DNA from: an uncultured Faecalibacterium sp.
GTDB lineage: Bacteria > Bacillota > Clostridia > Oscillospirales > Ruminococcaceae
Direction: 5' to 3'
Assembly (NCBI GenBank): GCA_934533135.1
Contig: CAKTBG010000008.1
Span: 1-64,000, forward strand
Length of the DNA stretch: 64,000 nt
Every line of letters starts with the position of its first letter. Position 1 is the stretch's first letter. A program made the translations under genes and the position numbers. Under the pieces are notes generated by a model. It saw only the letters and a list, made by a program, of their open reading frames with translations. It was not told where the DNA came from and did no database searches. This document shows, piece after piece, positions 43,696 through 52,777 of this stretch.

Positions 43696-45934
43696 GGCAG
43701 GTACGGGAGATGACGTCCATCTGCTGCTCACGGGTCAGGTCGATGAACTTGACCGCGTAGCCGGAGACACGGATGGTGAAGTTTGCGTACTCTTCCTTCT
43801 CAGGATGCTCCATGGCGTCGATCAGCTTTTCCTTGCCAAAGACATTGACGTTCAGGTGGTGGGCACCCTGATCGAAGTAGCCGTCCATGACCTGCACCAG
43901 ATTCTCGATGCGCTCGCCCTCGCTGTGACCCAGTGCATCGGGGTTGATGGTCTGGGTGTTGGAGATGCCGTCCAGAGCCCAGTGGTAGGGCAGCTTGGCG
44001 ACCGAGTTCAGGGAGGCCAGCAGACCGTTCTGCTCGGCACCGTAGCTCGGGTTGGCACCGGGAGCAAACGGGGTGAAGGCGGCACGGCCGTCCGGCAGAG
44101 CACCGGTGTACTTGCCGTAGACGACGTTGGAGGTGATGGTCAGGATGGAGGTGGTGGCCTCGGAGTTGCGGTAGGTGTGACGCTTCTTGATCATCTCAAG
44201 GAAGGTGCGCAGCAGCCACACGCCGATCTCGTCGGCACGGTCATCGTCGTTGCCGTATTTCGGGAAGTCGCCCTCGATCTCAAAGCCGGTGGCCAGGCCG
44301 GTGTCGTCGCGGACGACCTTGACTTTGGCGTACTTGATGGCACTCAGAGAGTCGATGACGTGGGAGAAGCCTGCGATGCCGGTGGCAAAGGTGCGGCGCA
44401 CATCGGTGTCGATCAGAGCCATCTCTGCCTCTTCGTAGTAGTACTTGTCGTGCATATACTGGATCAGGTTCAGCACGTTGACGTACAGGCCGGCCAGCCA
44501 ATCCAGCATCTGGACGTACTTGGGCAGGACTTCGTCGTAGTTCAGGTACTCGCTGGTGATGGGGGCGTAGTTGGGGCCGCACTGCTCGTGGCTCTTCTCG
44601 TCCACGCCGCCGTTGATGGCGTACAGCAGGCACTTGGCGAGGTTGGCGCGTGCGCCGAAGAACTGCATCTCCTTGCCGGTCTGGGTCGCAGACACGCAGC
44701 AGCAGATGGAGTAATCGTCGCCCCAGACCGGCTTCATCACGTCATCGTTCTCGTACTGGACGGAGCTGGTGTTGATGGAGACCTTGGCGGCGTACTTCTT
44801 GAAGCTTTCGGGCAGGGCAGAGGAGTACAGAACGGTCAGGTTCGGCTCGGGGGCGGGGCCCATGTTTTCCAGCGTGTGCAGGAAACGGTAGCAGTTCTTG
44901 GTGACCATGCTGCGGCCGTCCATGCCGATGCCACCCACTTCCAGCGTTGCCCAGACCGGGTCGCCGGAGAACAGCTGGTTGTAGCTGGGGATGCGGGCAA
45001 ATTTGACCATGCGGAACTTCATGACCATGTGGTCGATCAGCTCCTGCGCCTGTGCCTCGGTCAGGGTGCCGTTGTCCAGATCGCGCTGGATGTAGATGTC
45101 GAGGAAGGTGGAGATGCGGCCCACGCTCATGGCTGCGCCGTTCTGGGTCTTGATGGCGGCCAGATAGCCGAAGTACAGCCACTGGCAGGCCTCTTTTGCG
45201 TTCTTTGCGGGCTGCGAGATGTCGTAGCCGTAGGCCTCGGCCATCTTCTTCATGCCCTTCAGGGCGTTGATCTGGCGGGCGATCTCCTCGCGCAGGCGGA
45301 TGACGTCATCGGTCATGGTGCCGTCGCCGCAGTTGGCAAGGTCTTCCTGCTTGAACTGGATCAGCGCGTCGATGCCGTACAGAGCCACACGGCGGTAGTC
45401 GCCGACGATGCGGCCGCGGCCGTAGGTGTCGGGCAGACCGGTGACGATGTGGGTGTGGCGGGCCTTCTTCATCTCGGGGGTGTATGCGTCAAAGACGGCC
45501 TGATTGTGGGTGCGGGTGTAGTCGGTGAAGATCTTGTGCAGCTCTGCGCTGGGCTCGTAGCCGTAGGTGGTGCAGGCCTGCTCTGCCATCTTGATGCCGC
45601 CGTAGGGCATGAAGGCACGCTTCAGGGGCTTGTCGGTCTGCAGGCCGACGATCTGCTCCAGATCCTTCAGGCTCTCGTCGATGTAGCCGGGGCCGTAAGA
45701 GGTCAGGCTGCTGACAACTTCGGTCTCCATATCCAGCACGCCGCCCTTGGCACGCTCGGCCTTCTGCAGCTGCTGCAGGGCACCCCACAGCTTGTTGGTC
45801 GCTTCGGTCGGGTCGGCGAGGAACGACTCGTCGCCGTCGTACGGGGTGTAGTTCTTCTGGATGAAGTCGCGGACATTGACTTCCTCTTTCCAGATGCGGC
45901 CCTCAAAGCCTTCCCACTGTTCAAAATTGATCAT
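43682..45934 (-). CDS. pflB: Formate C-acetyltransferase (pyruvate formate-lyase)
   Basis: This is a 750-residue glycyl-radical enzyme that converts pyruvate + CoA to acetyl-CoA + formate. The radical Gly lies in RVSGYAVKF near the C-terminus. The active-site Cys pair is within [12 protein letters not shown], where three Cys occur in a row rather than the two of E. coli. Length and flanking pflA confirm pyruvate specificity. AAGGAGG precedes the start. It is probably a main fermentative route and formate source. Confidence 0.97.
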   Translation of the reverse strand: MINFEQWEGFEGRIWKEEVNVRDFIQKNYTPYDGDESFLADPTEATNKLWGALQQLQKAERAKGGVLDMETEVVSSLTSYGPGYIDESLKDLEQIVGLQTDKPLKRAFMPYGGIKMAEQACTTYGYEPSAELHKIFTDYTRTHNQAVFDAYTPEMKKARHTHIVTGLPDTYGRGRIVGDYRRVALYGIDALIQFKQEDLANCGDGTMTDDVIRLREEIARQINALKGMKKMAEAYGYDISQPAKNAKEACQWLYFGYLAAIKTQNGAAMSVGRISTFLDIYIQRDLDNGTLTEAQAQELIDHMVMKFRMVKFARIPSYNQLFSGDPVWATLEVGGIGMDGRSMVTKNCYRFLHTLENMGPAPEPNLTVLYSSALPESFKKYAAKVSINTSSVQYENDDVMKPVWGDDYSICCCVSATQTGKEMQFFGARANLAKCLLYAINGGVDEKSHEQCGPNYAPITSEYLNYDEVLPKYVQMLDWLAGLYVNVLNLIQYMHDKYYYEEAEMALIDTDVRRTFATGIAGFSHVIDSLSAIKYAKVKVVRDDTGLATGFEIEGDFPKYGNDDDRADEIGVWLLRTFLEMIKKRHTYRNSEATTSILTITSNVVYGKYTGALPDGRAAFTPFAPGANPSYGAEQNGLLASLNSVAKLPYHWALDGISNTQTINPDALGHSEGERIENLVQVMDGYFDQGAHHLNVNVFGKEKLIDAMEHPEKEEYANFTIRVSGYAVKFIDLTREQQMDVISRTCHAAL

Positions 45935-45962
45935 TGGAACCTCCTTGTTCCTTTCACCTTTG

Positions 45963-46010
45963 AGTTAGAATATGCTAACTACCTTGTCTATAAAAAACCG
46001 CAGAATGCGG
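45963..46010 (-). promoter_or_regulatory. pflB leader with operator-like palindrome and terminator-like hairpin
   Basis: Leftward, CCGCA-ttc-TGCGG is followed by six T (46010-45992), a short terminator hairpin inside the leader. AGTTAG-N6-CTAACT (45963-45980) lies just before the ribosome binding site. The same GTTAG-N6-CTAAC palindrome is at 46251-46268. It is broadly like a redox-regulator site but with different spacing from Rex. Confidence 0.5.
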
Positions 46011-46077
46011 CCTTTCGGGGAGTTCGGTGGGCTGTCAGATGCGGACGAAGTGCATCTGCCCCGGCAGCCTTGTACTT

Positions 46078-46106
46078 ATAATAGCAACAGTTTGGCAAAA
46101 AAGCAA
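46078..46106 (-). promoter_or_regulatory. Promoter of pflB
   Basis: Leftward TTGCTT (46106-46101), a 17-base spacer and TATTAT (46083-46078). The leader is about 135 bases. Confidence 0.6.
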
Positions 46107-46208
46107 GCCCATTTTGCTGGAAATTTTGCTCCATTCCAAAACGGAAGGTTGAGATCGGGAGGGGCGCAGCCGCCCAGCAATTTTTTTGAAAAAATCGAAA
46201 ATCGGGGG

Positions 46209-46335
46209 TTGACAGTCGTGACAAACTATGGTATCCTTTTGTCACGGCAAGGTTAGTCAAATCTAACCAAGGCTGCGGAGGTTCCTGCAAGACCTCTGAA
46301 GAAACCCCAAATTCCTCCATTCCATTCTCTTTTTT
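46209..46335 (+). ncRNA. Possible small RNA with its own promoter
   Basis: TTGACA (46209-46214), a 17-base spacer and TATCCT (46232-46237) point rightward. The expected transcript has stems GGTTAG/CTAACC (46251-46268) and GAGGT/ACCTC (46278-46296) and ends near a TTTTTT at ~46330. No ORF with a ribosome binding site follows. It matches no RNA family I know. The stem adjoining the T-run is weak, so this is only a candidate. Confidence 0.35.
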
Positions 46336-46501
46336 CCAAACGGAAGCGGCAGCATGGTTTGCTCTGCCGGTTTCCGGCGCGGCACAAGATGCTTTTGGTA
46401 CGGCACCTTGGGCGAAAGAAAACAAAAACGGGACGTACAGCTTGACCACCTGTGCGCCCCGATTTTTGTTTTTGCGGAGAAGAATGTTCAAAGCAGACGG
46501 C

Positions 46502-46855
46502 TCAGAAATCGGAGCCATCCGGCAGCTCTTCCAGCGTGCGTTCAAACAGAATGCGCAGATAATCCCGCCCGCCGTAAAGGACACGGTCAATTGTGACCGC
46601 ATTTTCGTTATAAGCGATATGATAGAAAATCAGGTACTTTCCGCTGACCAGAAAACGTTCATCCCGACCAGCATCGGAAATGGAGGAAAGCGGCGCGCCG
46701 CTTTCTGCAAATAGTTCCAGCTGGTCGATCGCATCCAGAATGCGGGTAATGGTGTGCTCTGCGCCTTCCGGATTTTGAAGATCAAAAAAGATGGAATCCC
46801 AGATGGCATCCAGATCACGGCGGGATTGCGAAGTATAATTGATCTTATTTTTCAT
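46502..46855 (-). CDS. RelE/ParE-superfamily toxin
   Basis: This is a 117-residue protein with the RelE/ParE fold: an N-terminal helical hairpin (SRRDLDAIWDSIFFDLQNP), then a beta-sheet with SGKYLIFYHIAYNENAVTIDRVLYGGRDY. The C-terminal RVLYGGRDYLRIL resembles ParE toxins. The start overlaps the antitoxin gene by 11 bases. Ribosome-dependent RNase or gyrase poisoning cannot be decided from sequence. Confidence 0.9.
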   Translation of the reverse strand: MKNKINYTSQSRRDLDAIWDSIFFDLQNPEGAEHTITRILDAIDQLELFAESGAPLSSISDAGRDERFLVSGKYLIFYHIAYNENAVTIDRVLYGGRDYLRILFERTLEELPDGSDF

Positions 46856-47105
46856 TGGCTCTTGCGCGGAAATGCGCCCTCATCTCTTCGGGAGAAAACA
46901 GTTTTTCTGTTTCGGCGGAGCGGCGGCCTTTGGCGATCTCGTTCATCAGCCGGATGGTGGCCTGCGCTTTTTCGTAATCCTGCATATCCACGATGGCGTA
47001 TTTCCCGCGGCCGTTCTTGGTCAGAAAGACCGGCGAACCGGCTTCTACGTCGCGGAGAACTTCGGTGTAGTTCCGTAAATCCGAAATCGGTTTGATGTTT
47101 GGCAT
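46845..47105 (-). CDS. Phd/YefM-family antitoxin
   Basis: This is an 86-residue protein. The N-terminal Phd fold is PNIKPISDLRNYTEVLRDVEAGSPVFLTKNGRGKYAIVDMQDYEK, and the C-terminal tail that neutralises the toxin is polar and helical. It is the first gene of the pair. The promoter -10 lies in a palindrome (47121-47137), consistent with autorepression. Confidence 0.93.
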   Translation of the reverse strand: MPNIKPISDLRNYTEVLRDVEAGSPVFLTKNGRGKYAIVDMQDYEKAQATIRLMNEIAKGRRSAETEKLFSPEEMRAHFRARANEK

Positions 47106-47120
47106 AAGCTCAACTCCCTT

Positions 47121-47157
47121 CTGTGTATAGTATACAGAATTTTGCTGTAAAATTCAA
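47121..47157 (-). promoter_or_regulatory. Promoter and operator of the toxin-antitoxin pair
   Basis: Leftward TTGAAT (47157-47152), a 17-base spacer and TATACT (47134-47129). The -10 is embedded in the near-palindrome CTGTGTATAGTATACAG (47121-47137). Confidence 0.7.
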
Positions 47158-47230
47158 CAGCAAATTTGCAGCGAATGGACATAAAAATAAGCCGCACAGC
47201 GTTCACTGTACGGCGCAACGATCAGAGAAT

Positions 47231-48253
47231 TTAATTTTTGATATGCTGCTCTGCCACAAAGAAGCCGACCGCACTGACGAGGAAGACGACATAGTAGCTT
47301 GCGATGCGGTAGAGCATCAGGGTACACATGACCTCGCCCTGCGGCATGAAGCTGCCGAACACCAGCAGGAAGGCCGTCTCGATGGAGCCCATGCCGGCGA
47401 CATTCGGCAGGGCGTTGGAGAGGAAGAGCATCAGGCTGGTCAGCAGCTGCACCTGCCAGAAGGTCAGCGGGGCAGACAGCCCCATGAACCGGATGCAGAG
47501 GTAGGGGATGGTGAAGAGCAGGAAGAGCTTGAAGGTATGCACGGCGAAGATTCGGATGCAGCGACCCTTGTCGGCCAGCAGATTCCGGCTTTCGGCGGCA
47601 AGGGTGTCAAGCTGCTCCAGCCAGCGGCTCCGGCGGGTCTGCCACGTCTCGGTCTTGGGCAGGTAGCCCAGCAGCCAGCGTGCCAGCCGCTGCACCAGCG
47701 GGGAAACGCAGAGCAGCACCAGCCCCACGATGATGAGGGCGACCACCGCGTAGGCGGCGGGCAGATAGTGCAGGACGCCGGAGGTGTGGGCGGAGAACCA
47801 CGAATGCTGGAGCAGCAGCATGACCGTGGCGTAGAGCAGGACGGCACTCTTGTGGAACACATATTGCAGGGTCATCAGGCCGACGCCCGGGCCGATGGGC
47901 AGCCCCCAGTGGTAGAGATAATAGGTCTGCATCGGCACGGCACCGGTGCCAAGGCAGACCACATTGCCGAAGGTGCCCATAAAGGCATTCTCGATGCCCT
48001 CCCGCAAACCGAAATGCGGGATGCGGCTGCGGACGATCCGCCAGCTGGCCACACCCTCCAGCACCGGGTAGCTGACGCCGAGCAGCAGCACCAGCACCAC
48101 CTGCCCCCATGAGAGCTGCGCCAGTGCGGTGGAGATCTCGACCCAGTGATCCTTGAAGATGCAAACGACCACGCCGGTCAGTACCAGCAGGATCAGCAGG
48201 GAGATCACGGTCTTTTTGCGGGTGGGCTGCTGTGAGGATGCGGGTTGGTTCAT
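47231..48253 (-). CDS. Flippase-like integral membrane protein (LPG synthase TM / UPF0104 family)
   Basis: This is a 340-residue protein with about eight TM helices. The ATG at 48253 has AAAGGAG 9 bases upstream; the frame extends a further 28 codons without a site. It resembles the flippase half of MprF (e.g. TFGNVVCLGTGAVPMQTYYLYHWG and LSNALPNVAGMGSIETAFLLVFG). It lacks the soluble aminoacyltransferase domain. Lipid translocation or glycolipid export is possible; the substrate is unknown. Confidence 0.85.
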   Translation of the reverse strand: MNQPASSQQPTRKKTVISLLILLVLTGVVVCIFKDHWVEISTALAQLSWGQVVLVLLLGVSYPVLEGVASWRIVRSRIPHFGLREGIENAFMGTFGNVVCLGTGAVPMQTYYLYHWGLPIGPGVGLMTLQYVFHKSAVLLYATVMLLLQHSWFSAHTSGVLHYLPAAYAVVALIIVGLVLLCVSPLVQRLARWLLGYLPKTETWQTRRSRWLEQLDTLAAESRNLLADKGRCIRIFAVHTFKLFLLFTIPYLCIRFMGLSAPLTFWQVQLLTSLMLFLSNALPNVAGMGSIETAFLLVFGSFMPQGEVMCTLMLYRIASYYVVFLVSAVGFFVAEQHIKN

Positions 48254-48398
48254 GCTGCGGGGCTCCTTTCGGTCGGGATTCATCGGATCTGCGATTGCCC
48301 CTAGTATAACACGATTTTCGCCCGGTTTTGTGAACATGAGCCAAATTTTTTACCTCAGATTTGGCAGAATGATTAAAAGCCCGGGCGAAAACTTTTCT

Positions 48399-48427
48399 TT
48401 GACAGCGGCGGAAAAGCAGGCTATACT
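48399..48427 (+). promoter_or_regulatory. Near-consensus promoter of the COG0523 gene
   Basis: TTGACA at 48399-48404, a 17-base spacer and TATACT at 48422-48427. Confidence 0.85.
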
Positions 48428-48477
48428 AACCGTGAACGATCCGGCGAAATTTCCGGACAGAGAGGGGAAAGGGCATT

Positions 48478-49416
48478 ATGGTACAGGTCGATCTCATCAC
48501 AGGCTTCCTCGGCGCAGGCAAAACGACGTTTCTGCGCCGGTACGCGGCGTATCTGGCAAAGCAGGGGTGCAGGATCTGCATCTTGGAAAACGATTTCGGC
48601 GCAGTGAATGTGGACGCGATGCTGGTGCAGGATCTGCTGGCCGAAGGCTGCGAGGTCGAGACCATCAGCGGCGGCTGCGACTGCGACACCCACCAGCGGC
48701 GGCTGCGCACCAAGCTGATCTCGATGGCGATGCGGGGGTTCGACCGGGTGCTGGTGGAGCCGAGCGGCATTTTTGATGTGGACGAGTTCTTTGACGTTTT
48801 GCGGGAGGATCCGCTGGATCGGTGGTACACCATCGGGAACATCCTTGCCATTGTGGACGCGCTGCTGCCGGAGACGCTTTCGCCGCAGGCCGATTATATC
48901 CTCGCCTCCGAAACGGCCAACGCCGGGCTTGTCCTGCTCAGCCGGAGCCAGCTGGCGACCGAGGCGCAGTGCAGCGCGGCCAGAGCGCATCTGACCCGGG
49001 CACTGGCGGCCTGCAAGTGCTCCCGTACCCTTCGGGAGGAGGAGATCTGGGCGAAGGACTGGAACCGCCTGACCGACGCAGAAATGGCGCGGATCGCCGC
49101 CTGCGGCCACCGGCAGGCCAGCTGCGAAAAGCTCCACTTCGATGAGCACAAGGCGTTCACATCGGCCTACTTCCTCGAGAGCGGCCTTGGCCGGGAGCGG
49201 CTTTCCCGGAATATCCCCAAACTCTTTTCCGATCCGGCCTGCGGTCAGGTGCTCCGGGTCAAGGGCTTTGTGCCGGAGGACGGCCGGTGGTATGAGCTGA
49301 ATGCCACCGCCGATGGCCTGACGGCCTCGCCGATCCTGCAGGGGCAGGAGGTGCTCATCGTCATCGGTGAGGGGCTGCAGAAAGACCGGATCGAAGCACT
49401 GCTCCGGCAGGAATGA
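48478..49416 (+). CDS. COG0523/CobW-type GTPase, putative metal chaperone
   Basis: This is a 312-residue protein of the G3E family. Walker A is GFLGAGKTT, the Mg-binding Glu is in ILENDFGAVNVD, and the later VEPSGIFDV is typical. The metal motif expected as GCxCC reads GGCDCDT here, so only two of three Cys are kept. The C-terminal CobW_C domain is partly present. Relatives insert or deliver zinc, cobalt or iron. The substrate is unknown and the altered motif may change metal preference. Confidence 0.88.
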   Translation: MVQVDLITGFLGAGKTTFLRRYAAYLAKQGCRICILENDFGAVNVDAMLVQDLLAEGCEVETISGGCDCDTHQRRLRTKLISMAMRGFDRVLVEPSGIFDVDEFFDVLREDPLDRWYTIGNILAIVDALLPETLSPQADYILASETANAGLVLLSRSQLATEAQCSAARAHLTRALAACKCSRTLREEEIWAKDWNRLTDAEMARIAACGHRQASCEKLHFDEHKAFTSAYFLESGLGRERLSRNIPKLFSDPACGQVLRVKGFVPEDGRWYELNATADGLTASPILQGQEVLIVIGEGLQKDRIEALLRQE

Positions 49417-49458
49417 ATCAATTTTTCGTAAAAGATTTGGAAAACCGGCCAAGAAAAC

Positions 49459-49533
49459 ATTGCGTCTCGATTTCGCAGGGTGTACAATAAGGAGTATGAA
49501 CGCTTTCCCCCTCCGGAACGAGGGGGATTTTTT
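49459..49533 (+). promoter_or_regulatory. Promoter and leader terminator of the LuxR/MalT-like gene
   Basis: TTGCGT (49459-49464), a 17-base spacer and TACAAT (49482-49487). Only about 13 bases after the expected start is CCCCCTC-cggaac-GAGGGGG (49507-49526) with a seven-base T-rich tail: an intrinsic terminator ~48 bases before the CDS start. A short frame opening at ATG 49496 overlaps it, so translation might control read-through. Confidence 0.65.
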
Positions 49534-49580
49534 GAGAACTGCCGCAGACAAGGCGGTGGAAAGAAAAGAGGTGGGCGGAG

Positions 49581-51962
49581 ATGCCGAAAACAGAGCACAC
49601 GAAACGCGAAGGCGATGCGGTATACATCCACCCGAAAGCGGCGTGGGAAAAACTGCGTATGGCAGGGAAGACGCGCCAGAACGTTTACATTTACGGTGCC
49701 ACCGGATACGGCAAGACAGAGCTGCTCCGCCGTTATCTGCGCCGCAGAAAGCATACATGGTTGAATGCAGGGGAGCTGACGGCACAGCAGCTGCAGGAAT
49801 TGGAACTGCCGCGGGGGGTGATCGTGGTCATCGATGATCTGGCTCTGGTCCATGCGCCGGATGTGCAGGCAGAGATCCTCCGGCTGGTCGAGACCCCGAA
49901 CGTCTGGCTGCTGATGGCCGGGCGGTGTCCGCTTCCGCATTGGCTCAGCCCGATGTATATGAACTGTCGGCTGACCATCATCCCGGAAGAGGATCTGGCC
50001 CTGACCAAGGAGACGATGAGCGAACTCTATCTGGCATGGGGCATCCAGATGCCCCAGAAGATCCTTGAGGAGATCCTCTACCCGCTGACCGAAGGCAACC
50101 CGGTGGGGGCGCGCATTCTGGCGATGGAGATGTCCCACGGCGCACGGTATACGCCGGAGCTGCTGGAAAAACTGGTGGACAACTTCTGGGCCTATCTCGA
50201 CCGTACCGTTTACAACAAGTGGGATGACAGCATCCGGGATCTGGCCGTCCAGATGGCGGTCATGGGCAGCTTTACCATCCCGCAGGCCGAGGAGCTGACC
50301 GGAGCCGAAAATGTGGTGCAGGTGCTGCAGCAGGCGCGGGAGACCGGCAACCTGTTCCAGATCCGCGGCGGTGTGTACACCATGCGCCCCAGTTTTCAGA
50401 ACAGTATGATCTGGCGGCTGAAGCATACCTACAGCCGGGAGCAGCGAAACGCCCTGTACGACCGTGCCGGCCACATCTACACCCGGGCGGGGGATATCCC
50501 CCGGGCACTGGCGATGTTTGAGGCCAGCGGCAACCGGCAGAAGATCCGGGATCTGCTGGCCCGCAATGTCCAGCAGGCGAACGGCGGCTACTATTACGAG
50601 CTGAGCCGGTACTATCTGGCACTGCCGGAAGAAGAAGTGCTGGCCTCGCCCGACCTGATGGCCGCGCTGAGCATGGTCTGCTCGGTGCGGCTGGATGCCG
50701 CCGGGAGCGAACGCTGGTATCAGGCATTGGTGCGGTATGCAGAGCAGGCCGAAGGCGATGCAAAAAAGCGCGCCATGGAAAATCTGATCTACCTCGACAT
50801 CAAACTGCCGCACCGCGGCAGCAGCAAGATGGTGGAGATCCTGCAGCGTTCGGCAAAGACGGCGGAACAGGAGCATCTGAACCTTGGCAATATGCGGGTC
50901 ACCGACGGGATCCCCAGCCTGCTGAACGGCGGCAAGGATTTCTGTCTCTGGGTCAAAGACGGCCGGGAGGTGATCGGGCAGATCGCACGGCCGCTGGAGA
51001 TCCTGCTGGGCAGCAAGAGCCGGGGGATGCTGGAGCTGGCGCGGGCGGAGTGTATGTTTGAGCAGGCCGAGGACGACACCAAAGCGTTGGAGCTGGCCAA
51101 CCGCGGCATGATGGAGACCATGGCCAGCGGCAAATTTGAGCTGCAGTTCGTGGGTGCGGCGGTCGTCGCCCGGCTGTATCTGGTCGGCGGCCACATCGAC
51201 GACGCCTACCGCACGCTGGAAGAGATCGAGCTGCGGGCGCGGCAGCTGTCGGCGCATCGGATCGAGCGGAACGTTCACGCTATGCAGTGCCGGGTCATGC
51301 TCTGGCAGGGTCGGCTGGAAGAGGCCGAACGCTGGATGGATCAGGAGCCTGCGGACGATCTGACCTTCAACAGTCTGGATCGCTATTGCTACCTGACCCG
51401 GGTGCGGGTCTATATGGCGAAGGAACGGTATGACCGTGCCACCACGCTGCTGACCCGGCTGGCGCAGTACGCCGACCACACAGACCGGTTGTGGATCCAG
51501 ATGGAGTGCAGCCTGCTGTGGGCGATCGTGCGGTACCGCACCGGCGACGAGGCATGGCAGCCGCAGCTGCTTGCGGTGCTGCAGCGTGCCGAGGCATACC
51601 ACTTTGTCCGGCTGTTCAGCAGGGAGGGCAGCGCATTGCTGGAGCTGCTGCGGGAGCTGCAGGACACCGGAAAGGCGGGCGGAGCTTTCTTTGCGGAAGT
51701 GCTGGCCAAGACCAGCCGTCTGGCCGAGGCGTACCCCGGCTACCTGCGGCGGTCAGCGGGGGCAGAACAGGCCCGCCTGACCGACCGCTGTCTGCAGGTG
51801 CTCCGGATGCAGTCCATGGGGCTGTCCCGCGGCGAGATCGCCCAGCAGCTCAACCTGAGCGAGCGGAGCGTCAAGTACCAGAGCGAGCAGGCTTACCGCA
51901 AACTCGGGGTCAACAACAAGATCGAAGCCATTGAGACGGCCCGGCGGATGCACCTGCTGTAA
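49581..51962 (+). CDS. LuxR-family regulator with AAA/STAND ATPase and TPR-like repeats (MalT-like)
   Basis: This is a 793-residue protein. Residues ~35-45 carry Walker A GATGYGKT, and VIVVIDDLALVH is Walker B. Next is an NB-ARC-like helical region, then a long array of TPR-like helices (residues ~290-700). The C-terminal LuxR HTH (~735-790) has LSRGEIAQQLNLSERSVKYQSEQAYRKLG. MalT-type proteins activate sugar operons after binding an inducer and ATP. The neighbour EIIA-Glc gene is convergent. The target is not evident. Confidence 0.9.
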   Translation: MPKTEHTKREGDAVYIHPKAAWEKLRMAGKTRQNVYIYGATGYGKTELLRRYLRRRKHTWLNAGELTAQQLQELELPRGVIVVIDDLALVHAPDVQAEILRLVETPNVWLLMAGRCPLPHWLSPMYMNCRLTIIPEEDLALTKETMSELYLAWGIQMPQKILEEILYPLTEGNPVGARILAMEMSHGARYTPELLEKLVDNFWAYLDRTVYNKWDDSIRDLAVQMAVMGSFTIPQAEELTGAENVVQVLQQARETGNLFQIRGGVYTMRPSFQNSMIWRLKHTYSREQRNALYDRAGHIYTRAGDIPRALAMFEASGNRQKIRDLLARNVQQANGGYYYELSRYYLALPEEEVLASPDLMAALSMVCSVRLDAAGSERWYQALVRYAEQAEGDAKKRAMENLIYLDIKLPHRGSSKMVEILQRSAKTAEQEHLNLGNMRVTDGIPSLLNGGKDFCLWVKDGREVIGQIARPLEILLGSKSRGMLELARAECMFEQAEDDTKALELANRGMMETMASGKFELQFVGAAVVARLYLVGGHIDDAYRTLEEIELRARQLSAHRIERNVHAMQCRVMLWQGRLEEAERWMDQEPADDLTFNSLDRYCYLTRVRVYMAKERYDRATTLLTRLAQYADHTDRLWIQMECSLLWAIVRYRTGDEAWQPQLLAVLQRAEAYHFVRLFSREGSALLELLRELQDTGKAGGAFFAEVLAKTSRLAEAYPGYLRRSAGAEQARLTDRCLQVLRMQSMGLSRGEIAQQLNLSERSVKYQSEQAYRKLGVNNKIEAIETARRMHLL

Positions 51963-51984
51963 TATTTGTCAGAAAATATACAAG

Positions 51985-52019
51985 AAAGAGCCCGGAAGCA
52001 CGCAGCTTCCGGGCTCTTT
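51985..52019. terminator. Bidirectional terminator between the LuxR and EIIA-Glc genes
   Basis: AAAGAGCCCGGAAGC-acgca-GCTTCCGGGCTCTTT: 15 perfect pairs. Confidence 0.95.
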
Positions 52020-52036
52020 GGATGCGGTGGGAAAGA

Positions 52037-52552
52037 TCAGCCCTCGAACTTGATCATCGGGGTGCCTGCGGTCACGGGGCCGTCGGCGACGACCTTCATG
52101 CCGTTCAGGTCATCGCCATTGGTCACGATGATGGCAGTGGTGGTGGGGTGATTGGCGGCGCGGATGGCGTCCAGATCGACCTTCAGCAGAGCGGTGCCGG
52201 CCTTGACCTTCTGCTCTTCCTTGACCAGAGCAGTGAAGCCCTTGCCCTGCATCTCGACGGTGTCCATGCCGACATGGATCAGCAGCTCGATGCCGTCGTC
52301 GCTGGTGAGGCCGACGGCGTGCAGGGTGGAAGCCACCTGCGTGATGGTGCCGTCAAACGGGGCGTACACGGTGTCGCCGGTGGGCTCAATGCCGCAGCCG
52401 GGGCCCAGAATGGCGGTGGCGAACGTCTCGTCGGGGATCTGCTCCAGCGGGATCACCTTGCCGTCGATGGGAGCCATGACGGTCATCTTTTCGCCTGCAA
52501 ATTTCGGGGCGGCATCGTGCTTGCCGCCAAACAGTTTATCAAAAAAGCCCAT
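52037..52552 (-). CDS. PTS glucose-type EIIA
   Basis: This is a 171-residue protein of the EIIA-Glc family. The start MGFFDKLFGG resembles Crr. The domain follows with IPDETFATAILGPGCGIEP, APFDGTI, and the phosphorylated His in ELLIHVGMDTVEMQGKGF. It accepts phosphate from HPr and passes it to an EIIB(C) encoded elsewhere. It is monocistronic. Whether it also regulates is unknown in this lineage. Confidence 0.95.
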   Translation of the reverse strand: MGFFDKLFGGKHDAAPKFAGEKMTVMAPIDGKVIPLEQIPDETFATAILGPGCGIEPTGDTVYAPFDGTITQVASTLHAVGLTSDDGIELLIHVGMDTVEMQGKGFTALVKEEQKVKAGTALLKVDLDAIRAANHPTTTAIIVTNGDDLNGMKVVADGPVTAGTPMIKFEG

Positions 52553-52612
52553 TGTGAAAACCCTTCCTTCCTATCATCCGGAAAAATAATAGCGCAGAAG
52601 ATCATAAATCCC

Positions 52613-52656
52613 AAAAGGGGCAAGGATACACGAACTGGTGTATGCTTGCCCTTTTC
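52613..52656 (-). terminator. Terminator of the threonine aldolase gene
   Basis: AAAAGGGGCAAG..ATACAC pairs with GTGTAT..CTTGCCCTTTT with one bulge. T-rich tail leftward. Confidence 0.7.
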
Positions 52657-52777
52657 TCGCATTCTGCGTTGTTCTTTTTAAACCATACCATACCCGGCCG
52701 AAAAATTCAATCAGCATCCTGCACAAATAGAATATGGAAACTTCGTCAAAACGCCAAAGGAAATCCGGGAATGGAGC

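Noticed and set aside
46251..46268. Exact Rex site in front of pflB
   Set aside because: Known Rex sites keep TTGTTAA-N4-TTAACAA spacing; the palindrome here is two bases wider, so it is only called operator-like.
45988..46602. 204-codon minus-strand frame between pflB and the RelE-type gene
   Set aside because: It overlaps the toxin gene, the pfl promoter and the hairpins; no RBS and no domain.
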